Origin: a virus
Strand: one strand, 5' to 3'
IMG/VR virus record: IMGVR_UViG_3300043773_000356
Location: 1-64,000 of that record
DNA: 64,000 bases
The notes under the pieces were generated by a model. That model was not told the origin of the DNA and did not search any database. It saw only the letters and a program-made list of their open reading frames with translations. The first letter of the stretch is position 1. Every line of letters starts with the position of its first letter. Positions 16,732-25,158 of the stretch are shown in pieces. The position numbers and the translations under genes were made by a program.

Positions 16732-17019
16732 TCAGCAAGCCTTACCGCCGTAAGCCATCTTCTTCATCTTAGCCATACCACCTTTAGCCATCTTGATTTG
16801 TTTACCTTTGGTTTTACCCTTGGTAGCAACACCGTCACGGCTAGGAGCAGCAGTCTTAACAGCGCCCATTTTTGATGGGGCTACGCCACCACCCATATTC
16901 ATCTTTTTCATCGTAAATTCCTTTCCTACAGATTGAGGGACACCAACTTTCTTCGCAAACTTGGGGTTATGTGCTACGGCTTGCATGAACTTCTCTTGCT
17001 TTGCGCTAACTGCTGGCAT
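16732..17019 (-). CDS. Small basic protein, DUF3008-like N-terminus (95 aa)
   Basis: It begins MPAVSAKQEKFMQAVAHNPK, then FAKKVGVPQSVGKEF, close to the short family DUF3008. It ends in Lys/Gly/Met-rich repeats (KMAKGGMAKMKKMAYGGKAC). Many phage late regions carry such proteins. The function is unknown. It overlaps the upstream stop by one base. Confidence 0.55.
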   Translation of the reverse strand: MPAVSAKQEKFMQAVAHNPKFAKKVGVPQSVGKEFTMKKMNMGGGVAPSKMGAVKTAAPSRDGVATKGKTKGKQIKMAKGGMAKMKKMAYGGKAC

Positions 17020-17384
17020 TAGACCATCTTCCCACGGGTTTTACCGCGCATTGCAATACCATCAGCACGTTTAGAAGCTGAACCTACTTTGCCACCTTTT
17101 TTATAGGGCTCTTCGCTAGGGTCGGCAGCGTCAAACCGTTCTTTAAAGCGGCGCACTTTGTCTTCCCGTTCAGGCGTTGATTTTCTTTTAGTAATAATCT
17201 CGTCTTGTGCTTTATTTTGCTTTAAGTCTCTTGCTATGCCTACAGCCCTAGCAGTAGATCCTGCTATTCCAGGGATGCCAACACCGTGACCGTACTCTTC
17301 AGCTACACCAGCAGCGCGTTCTGCAAGAGAAGGCTTTTTACCTCGCACTTCTACGCGACCACCTTCATCGTATTTCTTTTTCAT
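17019..17384 (-). CDS. Hypothetical charged protein (121 aa)
   Basis: A hydrophilic protein with a basic N-terminus (MKKKYDEGGRVEVRGKKPSL), a short glycine-rich hydrophobic patch (EYGHGVGIPGIAGSTARAVG) and a charged C-terminus with ADGIAMRGKTRGK, the tail motif shared with its small neighbours (RDGVATKGKTKGK). The shared tail suggests these small genes are related or target the same partner. The function is unknown. Confidence 0.55.
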   Translation of the reverse strand: MKKKYDEGGRVEVRGKKPSLAERAAGVAEEYGHGVGIPGIAGSTARAVGIARDLKQNKAQDEIITKRKSTPEREDKVRRFKERFDAADPSEEPYKKGGKVGSASKRADGIAMRGKTRGKMV

Positions 17385-17389
17385 CTTGC

Positions 17390-17641
17390 TTATCCTTTTT
17401 TAGCAAGCGCATCAATCTTTGCTTCAAGCCGTTCAAAGCCTGTATCAAAGCGTTCCATAATCTTTTCAAGATCTGCACGAACCTCTGCACGAGTGATGTG
17501 ATCACGAGCGATTTCCTCCCTCGTTTTGTTGAGCAGAATCTGAATACGTTTCTGCTCGTCGGATGCGTTTTTAAGCATCAACATGACCAAGGCCACGAAA
17601 AATGATGTAACCAGATTCCAAACCAAGACGCCAGTATCCAT
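17390..17641 (-). CDS. Single-pass membrane protein with coiled coil (83 aa)
   Basis: An N-terminal transmembrane helix (VLVWNLVTSFFVALVMLMLK) is followed by a long amphipathic helix (ILLNKTREEIARDHITRAEV, then RADLEKIMERFDTGFERLEA). This form is frequent in phage genomes and is sometimes called holin-like, but the lysis genes lie 13 kb away, so that reading is doubtful. It might anchor or assist virion assembly. Confidence 0.6.
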   Translation of the reverse strand: MDTGVLVWNLVTSFFVALVMLMLKNASDEQKRIQILLNKTREEIARDHITRAEVRADLEKIMERFDTGFERLEAKIDALAKKG

Positions 17642-17896
17642 TTAACATTTCCAAGCGCGTAGACTTTTATTGATACGACTGTTTGGGTCATTAGCAGTCT
17701 TGGCACTCGTAAGCTTCTTCTTCATGCCTTCCATCCTGGCACAGAATGACTTTTTACGAGGCCCGCCCTCTGGCTGAGGTGCTTTGAGTCCAGGCTTTCC
17801 CGGATTGGCAGCGTTGTACGATGCTCGACCCTTGGCGTTCAAACCACCTTTTGGGTTTTTACCTTCCTTGCGCTGCCAAGCTGGGGTTTTTGCCAT
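17642..17896 (-). CDS. Small basic protein, DUF6321-like (84 aa)
   Basis: The sequence MAKTPAWQRKEGKNPKGGLN, then AKGRASYNA...KSFCARMEGMKKKLTS, and the end NDPNSRINKSLRAWKC, match what I recall as DUF6321, a family of unknown function common in phages from water metagenomes. Two Cys residues are conserved in the pattern (FCARM and the C-terminal Cys). Virion presence is plausible but not shown. Confidence 0.6.
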   Translation of the reverse strand: MAKTPAWQRKEGKNPKGGLNAKGRASYNAANPGKPGLKAPQPEGGPRKKSFCARMEGMKKKLTSAKTANDPNSRINKSLRAWKC

Positions 17897-17900
17897 GACA

Positions 17901-18476
17901 TCACCCGCAGATTAGTGTAACCGCAGTGACATTCGTAACCGCCACGGTTGCAAGATCATTCGTTTTGTACGTTGTACGGATACCTTCTGCTGCCATATAC
18001 AAGCTATTAACCTGCGTAGCTGAAGCTGGGGTATCAATCTCAAGCAGCAACGTTGAATCACTTGCACGAGTAACAATCACCGTACCCGCAGAAGCACTTG
18101 CCAAGTAATATAAACCTTTGATCCGGGTCATTGGTAGAGCTAGATTGCCACCATACCCAACCGTGATTGCCGCTGCGGTCGCTGCACTTACTGTGATACT
18201 TGAAACGGAAGCGAAGTAGTTAGTGCTGTAAACCGTATTGTTGTTTGGCCCAGCAACTACCTCAGTAACAACCACACCACCTACGGTTGTGCCTGTGATG
18301 GTAAAGTTTTTACCCGTTTCGTTACCCGTGCCGGTAATGGATACTTTGTAACCGTACCCATTAATTCCCGGCGTTGTAGCAGCAAGCGTAAGTGCACCAG
18401 CACCACTCGGTGTAACCGAAGTCACATAAAAGTTGGCACTCGACTTTATCTTGACCGACCATACATCATATTGCAT
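17901..18476 (-). CDS. Beta-rich structural protein (191 aa)
   Basis: A protein of alternating beta strands rich in Ala, Thr, Val and Gly (GALTLAATTPGINGYGYKVS; VIVTRASDSTLLLEI). It has a compact strand-turn pattern of decoration or tail-knob type. It lies downstream of a second beta protein and the capsid terminator. Its small size and neighbours suggest a virion surface or head-fibre role; no recognised family. Confidence 0.6.
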   Translation of the reverse strand: MQYDVWSVKIKSSANFYVTSVTPSGAGALTLAATTPGINGYGYKVSITGTGNETGKNFTITGTTVGGVVVTEVVAGPNNNTVYSTNYFASVSSITVSAATAAAITVGYGGNLALPMTRIKGLYYLASASAGTVIVTRASDSTLLLEIDTPASATQVNSLYMAAEGIRTTYKTNDLATVAVTNVTAVTLICG

Positions 18477-18489
18477 GGTGCACCTCTAA

Positions 18490-19029
18490 TTAAGACGTTG
18501 CAAACGGTGTAGCTACTGTACCTGAACCGTTTACTGTTCCAGTAACCATATACTTCAATGCGGCAACTGCAACAATCTGCACCCAAGTGCCTGCAACACC
18601 ACCTGTGGTTGTGCCATTAAAGTTAATGAAATCGTCGTTTGCGCCAGCAGTAAACCCAACAGCCGCACCCGAAGTATCGGTGTCAATTGACAATACTGAA
18701 CCGACAAAACGGTCTGTGCCATCAGTAGCAATCTTTAGCGATGACGTGGAGATGGTGGTTGGAACCCAAATGGTGTAAACCACACCTTCATTGTTCAAAG
18801 TGTTAGGGTCATTACCGGGGCCAGACGAAGAAGCGTTTGCCGAAGTATTGATGGTAGGTAGTGTTAACTGCACATTAGCAGCAAGAGAACCACCAACAGA
18901 AATAATCCTGCCGCCGTGATCTACGGGGGTAAGCGTGGTGCTAGAAGTAATTTCTACGATGGTAGACGGACCCTGCTGGTAGATACCGCCAAGAGAGCGG
19001 ATCGGTCCTTGGAACGTGGTGCGAGCCAT
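18490..19029 (-). CDS. Head fibre / decoration-type structural protein (179 aa)
   Basis: The N-terminus MARTTFQGPIRSLGGIYQQG, then PSTIVEITSSTTLTP, leads to a beta-sandwich-like body with VSIDTDTSG-type strand turns (SVLSIDTDTSGAAVGFTAGA) and WVQIVAVAALKYMVTGTVNG near the end. Proteins of this kind sit next to capsid genes in uncultured phages and are probably decorations. It begins about 140 nt after the capsid gene, beyond its terminator. Confidence 0.6.
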   Translation of the reverse strand: MARTTFQGPIRSLGGIYQQGPSTIVEITSSTTLTPVDHGGRIISVGGSLAANVQLTLPTINTSANASSSGPGNDPNTLNNEGVVYTIWVPTTISTSSLKIATDGTDRFVGSVLSIDTDTSGAAVGFTAGANDDFINFNGTTTGGVAGTWVQIVAVAALKYMVTGTVNGSGTVATPFATS

Positions 19030-19050
19030 ATTGTCCTCACATGCGATGTC

Positions 19051-19095
19051 GGTGTATTAGTCTGCATGTCGTCAGCCGGGACTGTCTAATACACC
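19051..19095 (-). promoter_or_regulatory. Long inverted repeat upstream of the decoration-type gene
   Basis: GGTGTATTAG (19051-19060) and CTAATACACC (19086-19095) are perfect 10-bp arms around a 25-nt loop. A smaller hairpin (CCGGG/CCCGG, 19094-19108) follows. It lies between the capsid terminator and the next gene on the minus strand, where a regulatory hairpin or an RNA processing site would be expected. Its role is not known. Confidence 0.55.
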
Positions 19096-19127
19096 GGGCT
19101 AACCCCGGAATACACCTAGTATAAATA

Positions 19128-19155
19128 AAAAAGGGGGTTTTGCAACCCCCTTTTT
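19128..19155 (-). terminator. Strong intrinsic terminator after the major capsid gene
   Basis: A 12-bp stem (AAAAAGGGGGTT with AACCCCCTTTTT) closes on a TTGC loop. Reading on the minus strand, it ends in a run of six U. It sits 12 nt after the capsid stop, so it would cap high-level capsid transcripts and let partial read-through feed the tail genes. The symmetry would allow it to work on both strands. Confidence 0.85.
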
Positions 19156-19166
19156 CCTGCGCCTTC

Positions 19167-20075
19167 TTAAGCTCCAGGCGAACCAAAGATACCTAAAGGA
19201 TCGCTGACTCCAAACGAGTAACGTTCCCTTGCTTTGTAGCGAACGTTTCCGGTATCGAAATCGCCATCCATTGAGTTCTGCATCGGTGTGCGAACAAAAT
19301 GCTTCAGGCCGTTAGGCACATCAGTAGTCAGGAACCATGCGTTGGTATCGGTCAAATAGTGGTTGACCGTATAACCTTCGGGGATGGAACCCATCATCTT
19401 CAGTGCGTTAACGTCGTTGTCAGCAGTCGCCACACGAAGCTCGGTTTGTAGCAAACGAGTTGCCGTAAACATGAGGTTCGGAGGAACAACCAACTTGCGG
19501 GGCTTTGCAGCGATCAGCAACCCACGTTCATCAGTCCACGCAGCGATTTGAATCACGGCGTTTTCCAACGAAGTTTCGTTTAAGTCTGCATTAGTAGCAG
19601 GGCGGTTGCTGTTAACACCACCAGAAACCAGCGGATGCGAAGTTGAGAACAAAGGCTGACCGTCACCATAGGTAACGCTTGAACTAAAGCCGTTGTTCAG
19701 AACTGCTGCTGCCTTCACCTCTTTGGTGTAGTACATCGCACGAGCAAGTGCCTTGGTGTAACGAGCAGACAAGCTGTCGTACAGGTTATCCTCAATCGCT
19801 TCTTCAGTGATCGAGAACCCAAGTGCAATGGTTTCGTGCGTATAGCGAGCAGTCCAAGCCTCCTGCGCGTTGTCATAACTTATTGCAGAACCCTCGTTCT
19901 TCACAGGGGCTGCGCTAAATCCTGACAGCTTGGTTTCTTCCTCGAAAGAACGCTCGGAAGTCTCTGTTTCGTAGATTTCCTTGTGCTCTTCGCCATACTT
20001 CGCATACTCCAGGCCAAACAGGGCGTTAAGGCCGGGGAGCAGCTCTTTCAATAGTTGTGCGCGTGAAATAGCCAT
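19167..20075 (-). CDS. Major capsid protein, Mu gpT-like family
   Basis: A 302-aa HK97-fold-type capsid protein. The N-terminus MAISRAQLLKELLPGLNALF, then GLEYAKYGEEH, and the segment EEETKLSGFSAAPVKNEGSA fit the Mu gpT-like major head subunit family. It includes ITEEAIEDNLYDSLSARYTK, the YGDGQPLFSTSHPLVSGG motif and a C-terminal GDFDTGNVRYKARERYSFGV segment. It forms the head lattice with the scaffold protein encoded upstream. It is the last gene before a strong terminator, typical for the most abundant virion protein. Confidence 0.85.
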   Translation of the reverse strand: MAISRAQLLKELLPGLNALFGLEYAKYGEEHKEIYETETSERSFEEETKLSGFSAAPVKNEGSAISYDNAQEAWTARYTHETIALGFSITEEAIEDNLYDSLSARYTKALARAMYYTKEVKAAAVLNNGFSSSVTYGDGQPLFSTSHPLVSGGVNSNRPATNADLNETSLENAVIQIAAWTDERGLLIAAKPRKLVVPPNLMFTATRLLQTELRVATADNDVNALKMMGSIPEGYTVNHYLTDTNAWFLTTDVPNGLKHFVRTPMQNSMDGDFDTGNVRYKARERYSFGVSDPLGIFGSPGA

Positions 20076-20088
20076 TTAATTTCCCCTA

Positions 20089-20748
20089 TTACAGTCCGGT
20101 TGGGTTGTAGTAGGCATGACCACCATCCACGACAGATCCTGTTACGTTCGGTGCATTGAACTTAACAATAGCTTCTGGGTAATAAGTCGTACCACTATAA
20201 TCAAACGCCGTATCCGGCACCAAGTCAACAATTCGCAAAGGCAAAGTTGCCGTTACAGCAGCGGAACTCAACAAAATAGCCTGTTGTGAATCGCCAGATG
20301 TGGTATTAAGTGTGTTAGCCACCAAAGCCACATTATTGTTGATATTGGTGTAGGTTAGGCCCGTGGTCGTTGAAACAACCGTTGTACCTGTCACTACAGC
20401 AACTTGGAACAACTGATCAGGATCTTCGCAGACATAAGCATAGATAAAGGTGTTTGCCTTTACCGAAGTGCCACTAGTCCACGATTGTGACCAAGTCGGT
20501 TGACCTGTAACAGAAGAAACAAACTGACAGCCCAAGAACACACCAGCAAAGCCAGTAGCGGGGCCAGTCGTTGTTTCCGTGGTTACTGCAATGGTGCCGT
20601 CGTTAACAAACTTGACAGGGTCACCGAAACCAATGCTAGAAGCACCGGATGCGATACGACGCTGACGAGTTGCCCCGGCGAACACCTGACCACCGATCAA
20701 ATTGATCGGCTTTAGCCCGTAGGGGGCTGAAACAGTCGGGTAAGCCAT
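20089..20748 (-). CDS. Head protein next to the capsid gene (219 aa)
   Basis: A 219-aa beta-rich protein starting MAYPTVSAPYGLKPINLIGG, then QVFAGATRQRRIASG, a pattern found in phages directly upstream of gpT-type capsids. It has many Val and Thr strands with a TSGDSQQAILLSS segment and ends VVDGGHAYYNPTGL. A decoration or minor head role is likely from position and composition; the family name is unknown to me. Confidence 0.6.
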   Translation of the reverse strand: MAYPTVSAPYGLKPINLIGGQVFAGATRQRRIASGASSIGFGDPVKFVNDGTIAVTTETTTGPATGFAGVFLGCQFVSSVTGQPTWSQSWTSGTSVKANTFIYAYVCEDPDQLFQVAVVTGTTVVSTTTGLTYTNINNNVALVANTLNTTSGDSQQAILLSSAAVTATLPLRIVDLVPDTAFDYSGTTYYPEAIVKFNAPNVTGSVVDGGHAYYNPTGL

Positions 20749-20761
20749 TTTGGATTAACTC

Positions 20762-21238
20762 CTACGATTGTTGATTACCGCGCCCAAATGAAACCGTGGT
20801 TTTGCGCTCTGAAAACAGAGGCATCCTTGGATCATTTTCACGCATGAAGTGATTGTCAACAGATCTGATTTGCGCTTCAGCTTGCTTTTGATAGAAGTCG
20901 TTACGCTGATTAACCATTTCTGTTGGCGTTTTGCACAGTAACAATCCACCCACCACAACATTATCTTTAAAACGAGCATTGTCATTATCAAGATACATCG
21001 AGATTTCGGGATGGTCTTCTGCGCGAACAGGCTCCCAACCTTCGCGGATTTTGGATGACACATTGCGTGGGTCAGCTTGACCCAGCGTACTGACACGAAT
21101 CCAACGGTACGTATACCCTGCTTCAGGAGCAGGATCGGGCAGCAGCGTGGGCGGTGCCCAGCTACGAGGACGTTCATCGTTGGCGCGAGTTTGTTGCTCA
21201 CGTCCTGTGCGAGTTTCAGCTAATTTATTCTCAGCCAT
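20762..21238 (-). CDS. Conserved head-region protein (158 aa)
   Basis: It encodes MAENKLAETRTGREQQTRAN, then DERPRSWAPPTLLPDPAPEA, a mixed region with YRWIRVSTLGQADPRNVSSK, and a helical end. It lies between the scaffold and the head protein, as in related phages. ATG 21238 is chosen (GGAAGGA upstream); the gene overlaps the scaffold stop by 8 nt. The function is unknown; it may assist procapsid assembly. Confidence 0.6.
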   Translation of the reverse strand: MAENKLAETRTGREQQTRANDERPRSWAPPTLLPDPAPEAGYTYRWIRVSTLGQADPRNVSSKIREGWEPVRAEDHPEISMYLDNDNARFKDNVVVGGLLLCKTPTEMVNQRNDFYQKQAEAQIRSVDNHFMRENDPRMPLFSERKTTVSFGRGNQQS

Positions 21239-22175
21239 TTTGTGCCATTCCTTCCGCCACTTTTCGGGCATAAGCATCTAGAGGGATACGTAACTTCTTA
21301 GCAAGCGCCACCTGCGTTTGTGTCAGCGTGATTTTCTTCGGGGCAACGCTGCGACTTGCCGGGGCTACAACATTACTGCTCGTCCGTTTCGGTTTCTCCT
21401 CTGTCTTCTCTTGCTCATCAGAAAAGCTTTCGGGGAACTTGCTACGTACAGTCTTATTAATCTGCTCGTAATAATGCTCCGAGCTAGGATCAACGCCTTC
21501 TTCGACTAATTGTTCATGCAGCGCCAGAGTGAAGGCAGTCATAAGTCGGTTTGGCCCAAACCACCGATTTTGCTTTCGCCACGCAAGTGCTTTGGGGTCC
21601 GGCTCATTATCTGGAGCGGATTGTGGTTGCATATTTACAGGAATTTCACGTTCCTGTAAAGGAGGTGCCCTAAAGTTTTCAACTTTATCAAGCCTAAGCT
21701 TGGCTTGTGTCATTTCTTCTTGAGCTGCAACAATCTGATCAGCGTCACCTGCGTCATATGCGGCTTTATATTTAGCTCGTGCTTGAGCTAACGCATATTC
21801 AGCATTTTGTTTTGCTGTACCTACAAGAAGTGTCGTGTTGTCACCAAGATTTTTCTTGAGGTTTTTATTCTCTTCAATAATCTGTTGAGCAAACTTCAAC
21901 GCCTCTTCACGTTCACGTAAAGCTGCTTCTTTAGCTCGACGCTCGTCGTGGTATCCATGCGACAACTTTTTAATTCGCTTCTGAACACCCTCGTCGTATT
22001 TAGAAAGCTCGTCATCAGTTACTTCATTGACAGGCTCATCAAGCGGTTTACGTCCTTTATCAGGATCAGGCGTGTCGTCAACAACTTCAATGTCAAACTC
22101 AACGTCGCCTTTAGCTTCTTTTTCAGGCTCACGTTCGTCTGGGAATTTATATTCCACCTTTTCAAAATCTGCCAT
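21231..22175 (-). CDS. Scaffolding protein (314 aa)
   Basis: A highly charged, helical protein with a long coiled-coil-like middle (RRAKEAALREREEALKFAQQ, IIEENKNLKKNLGDN) and a basic C-terminus (SVAPKKITLTQTQVALAKKL, then RIPLDAYARKVAEGMAQNG). Acidic N-terminal residues and a C-terminal capsid-binding helix are usual for scaffolds, which direct procapsid assembly and are then lost. The position between portal and capsid is the standard one. Confidence 0.8.
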   Translation of the reverse strand: MADFEKVEYKFPDEREPEKEAKGDVEFDIEVVDDTPDPDKGRKPLDEPVNEVTDDELSKYDEGVQKRIKKLSHGYHDERRAKEAALREREEALKFAQQIIEENKNLKKNLGDNTTLLVGTAKQNAEYALAQARAKYKAAYDAGDADQIVAAQEEMTQAKLRLDKVENFRAPPLQEREIPVNMQPQSAPDNEPDPKALAWRKQNRWFGPNRLMTAFTLALHEQLVEEGVDPSSEHYYEQINKTVRSKFPESFSDEQEKTEEKPKRTSSNVVAPASRSVAPKKITLTQTQVALAKKLRIPLDAYARKVAEGMAQNG

Positions 22176-22183
22176 ATATCACC

Positions 22184-22561
22184 TCACGCACGTTGAATGC
22201 CACGGGGGTCTTCCACCACAGCTTCGACGGAATCATCGTTAATAATCCGAAACTCGCGGTCGTGAATCTTGATGCGAGTGCCGGTGTTGGCACGGGTAAT
22301 AATAAAATCCCCTGGTTTGCACCACGGCCCCGTGGGGAATCGGTTCTGATCGGCGTACGCCATATCACCAAGTGCTACAACGAAGAGCACGTTACTTAGT
22401 AACTCTTCAAACTTAACGGTAGCGTCTGCCTTAATAATCCCACTATCAAACTTATTTTCGATGTTAGGTAAGGTGCAAAGAATCTTATACCCTTTAACAA
22501 TCGGCAATTGCTTGGCTTTTAGCTGAACGTCTTCAATCACAGCTTGAGCTGCATCAGTCAT
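22184..22561 (-). CDS. GroES-like co-chaperonin (125 aa)
   Basis: The protein resembles the Cpn10 fold: KGYKILCTLPNIENKFDSGI, then VLFVVALGDMAYADQ and GPWCKPGDFIITRANTGTRI, then a strand-turn ending DDSVEAVVEDP. In GroES the strand V-A-x-G-x...GD is followed by a loop and the KxGD motif; both are recognisable here (ALGDMAYA and CKPGDFII). A phage protein of this kind may act with host GroEL to fold the capsid protein, as T4 gp31 does. The start at ATG 22561 has GAGG about 9 nt upstream. The distance to the MCP gene fits this role. Confidence 0.8.
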   Translation of the reverse strand: MTDAAQAVIEDVQLKAKQLPIVKGYKILCTLPNIENKFDSGIIKADATVKFEELLSNVLFVVALGDMAYADQNRFPTGPWCKPGDFIITRANTGTRIKIHDREFRIINDDSVEAVVEDPRGIQRA

Positions 22562-22757
22562 TTTCAAATTCCTCATAACGTTGCACAAGGTCTTGTACTT
22601 CCATCCTTGCACGGCGTAGACCTTGGATTACGCCGCACAAATTCTTATATTCAGCAAAGTCTTTACAACTTCCTTCAGCCATCGCATCACTTACTTCCCG
22701 CTCTCGTTCTTTGAGTTTGTTAAATAAGTGATCCAGCATTTGCCGCTCATGAGTCAT
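22554..22757 (-). CDS. Small coiled-coil protein between portal and GroES-like genes (67 aa)
   Basis: It encodes MTHERQMLDHLFNKLKERER, then EVSDAMAEGSCKDFAEYKNL and a helical end QDLVQRYEEFEND. It overlaps the portal stop (ATGA) and the next gene by 8 nt. Short helical proteins at this place are frequent in related phages; a connector or assembly role is inferred only from order. Confidence 0.6.
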   Translation of the reverse strand: MTHERQMLDHLFNKLKEREREVSDAMAEGSCKDFAEYKNLCGVIQGLRRARMEVQDLVQRYEEFEND

Positions 22758-25141
22758 TCAGTGTTCCTTTTTGTCATCACAGATTTAAGTAAATCAGCCT
22801 GAATTTTTTTATCGGCCTGTCGGTTCTGGTTCATTAACCGCACGTTTTCCTTCTGCGCGTCAATCTGGATGCGCTTATCCTCGTTTTGCAATCGGGCAGT
22901 AGCGAGTGCGGTATCAGCTTGGTCTTTCTGGGCTTTGCGCTGCTGTTCCATCATCTTGATCTGAAGCTCTTGCTGCTGCATCTGAACTAGCGGGTCTTGC
23001 GCCATCTGTTGTGCTTGCTGTTGTGCAGCTTGAGCTTGATGGATCTGTAGAACTTGCTGGGCTGCTTCTGCTACATACTTAGCCATAGCCAGCTCTTCGG
23101 CTTCTGGGATTTCTTGCTCCGGCCCAGGCAACGGTGCACCAACACGCTGTTCGATTTCTTGACGGTATCTAAACCCTAAGTGCTCGGCAACGTGAGCCAT
23201 CATTGCAGCTTGCATGGTCTGTGCCATTGGATTCTGGCCTATGGTTTGCATGATGCTTGGGTCTTGCAAGAAGGTCATATGTGCTGTGATATGCGCTTGA
23301 TGATCCTGATATATAAACGCTTTGACTGGCACACCTTTGAGCACATTCATGTTCTCGGTTATGGGATCTTTGGGCTTCTGATCATCTGGCAGCGGTACAA
23401 GTTTGTCTGCGTTAGGAATACCCAGCACATCCAACATCTGCCTGTGAAGGCGGGGCATGTCGTATAACTGAGGAGCACCTTGGGCTAGTTGTAAAGCGGC
23501 TTGATACTGCACAACCCGCTGAGCCATTGTCGAGGCGTTGGGATCAGACACAGGAATAACTTCTACAATATCGTAGTCCTCAGCCTTAACCTGCGGTGTG
23601 CCATCTTGCGGCACATAGCTGTAATCAGGTGAGGTGTACTCCCTGATAATTTCTTTTAAGAGTTTGAACTCTTCTTTCATCGCCGCATGGATGCGAGCCT
23701 GCACAGCACCCATCGTTTTTAACTGCCGCTCAAGCAGAGCCAGCGTCGTACCTACCGGAGCCTGACTCGACATATCGCTGATCTTCATATCAGCCATACC
23801 ACTGAGCCTTCGCGCTTCTTCGGTGATCTGGTTTAGTAGGGCGAGGAGAACCTGACTTGGTTCTTTATAAGGCAACGGCAGAATGTTGTCTCTGATCGCA
23901 CCCCCCGGCACGTCCACATCTCGCCATTCACCCGGAGCGATAGGCGTGTCATCGCCTTTGATCCGCAGCCCACGAGCCTTTAACCCACCGGGAAGATTAG
24001 ATAGCGACCCTGCGTCCACCAACTGACGGATCAGCATGGTGCCTGCCGTGGCGTAGCCACCGATAATGTGAATTAACCCGAAGCCATAAGCCCCGAACCC
24101 AGGGATGTACATATAGTGCACAAAGTGCTGACGCGCACGTTTTTGAGGGTCGTCTTCTTTATAGTTACGTCGTATAGCTAAAACTTTGTTGGTGTTTTTA
24201 TCGATAGTGATGACGTAGGGCAGTGGCAGTTCTTCCTCATACCCCGGCAAGTCATACTCGATATGCACCTCACATATCTGATACCGCTCATCTTTAGTCG
24301 GCTCTTGACCTTCCTTTTGCGCCTTGGCTTTCTCAATATCGGTCTGACTGGCGTAAGGCTCACCAAGATCAACATCCCGATAAAACCCACTTACCTGTAA
24401 CTTCTTAACGTCATTCTTAGTCTTACGCATGATGTGCGTAAGGCGGTCTGTACGTCTAATGTTTGTTACACCGTAGGGAAGAATGACATCCTCGGCAGGG
24501 ATATAAAACGAAACTTGGCGCTCTAACGATGGGTCGTAGTAGACCTTTTTAAATGACGAACCTGCAAGCGCCACACCCCATAATGCACGTTCGTGCTCTG
24601 ACCGATACTCAGGCATCTTGTCAGTTAGCTGGTAATTCATATCAGCCTTAACACGCTTACCTGCTTCTTCAATATCAGGCGTAAACTGACCAATAATCTG
24701 TGTCTTTACGGGACCAGCAGCCGGGAATGTCTCCATGATGGACTCGCTTTGGAAGCGAATCGCTGCTTCAGTTAACAGCGTAGAGAACACCCCACACGCA
24801 CCATCCCAAGGCTCAGTTACCTCGTCATAACGTAGGCCCAGCACATCCAAGCCCTTAACGTAGGTGTCGGCCCAATCCTTACGCGAAGTAATGTCCGCTT
24901 CAACCATCTCCATCACATCGCTAGCAACTTTCTGTAAGTCACCTTCTTTCATGAACTCGGCTAGATTAGAGTCAAATTCTTCTTCCTCGTCTTCATCCCC
25001 CGGCTCAATCTCAAGCTCAACACCACCCATACCAATCGTTACGGATTCAGGGTCTTCGATCTCAATCTCAATAGGAGCTTCTTCAAGCGCCAAGGCTTCA
25101 AGTCCTTCGGGCATCTCGTACAGTGCTTTATCAATAGCCAT
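22754..25141 (-). CDS. Portal protein, P22-like type (795 aa)
   Basis: It forms the dodecameric DNA channel at one capsid vertex. The long acidic N-terminus (EDPESVTIGMGG...DEDEEEEFDSN) is followed by a conserved portal core (DWADTYVKGLDVLGLRYDEV, EPWDGACGVFSTLLTEAAIR), the wing-type segment PYGVTNIRRTDRLTHIMRKT and a C-terminal helical barrel rich in Gln and Ala (HQAQAAQQQAQQMAQDPLVQ). Size and order next to the terminase fit podovirus portals with a long barrel. Start at the second ATG (25141) gives better spacing to AGGGG. Confidence 0.88.
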   Translation of the reverse strand: MAIDKALYEMPEGLEALALEEAPIEIEIEDPESVTIGMGGVELEIEPGDEDEEEEFDSNLAEFMKEGDLQKVASDVMEMVEADITSRKDWADTYVKGLDVLGLRYDEVTEPWDGACGVFSTLLTEAAIRFQSESIMETFPAAGPVKTQIIGQFTPDIEEAGKRVKADMNYQLTDKMPEYRSEHERALWGVALAGSSFKKVYYDPSLERQVSFYIPAEDVILPYGVTNIRRTDRLTHIMRKTKNDVKKLQVSGFYRDVDLGEPYASQTDIEKAKAQKEGQEPTKDERYQICEVHIEYDLPGYEEELPLPYVITIDKNTNKVLAIRRNYKEDDPQKRARQHFVHYMYIPGFGAYGFGLIHIIGGYATAGTMLIRQLVDAGSLSNLPGGLKARGLRIKGDDTPIAPGEWRDVDVPGGAIRDNILPLPYKEPSQVLLALLNQITEEARRLSGMADMKISDMSSQAPVGTTLALLERQLKTMGAVQARIHAAMKEEFKLLKEIIREYTSPDYSYVPQDGTPQVKAEDYDIVEVIPVSDPNASTMAQRVVQYQAALQLAQGAPQLYDMPRLHRQMLDVLGIPNADKLVPLPDDQKPKDPITENMNVLKGVPVKAFIYQDHQAHITAHMTFLQDPSIMQTIGQNPMAQTMQAAMMAHVAEHLGFRYRQEIEQRVGAPLPGPEQEIPEAEELAMAKYVAEAAQQVLQIHQAQAAQQQAQQMAQDPLVQMQQQELQIKMMEQQRKAQKDQADTALATARLQNEDKRIQIDAQKENVRLMNQNRQADKKIQADLLKSVMTKRNTE

Positions 25142-25158
25142 CATTAACCCCTAACAAA

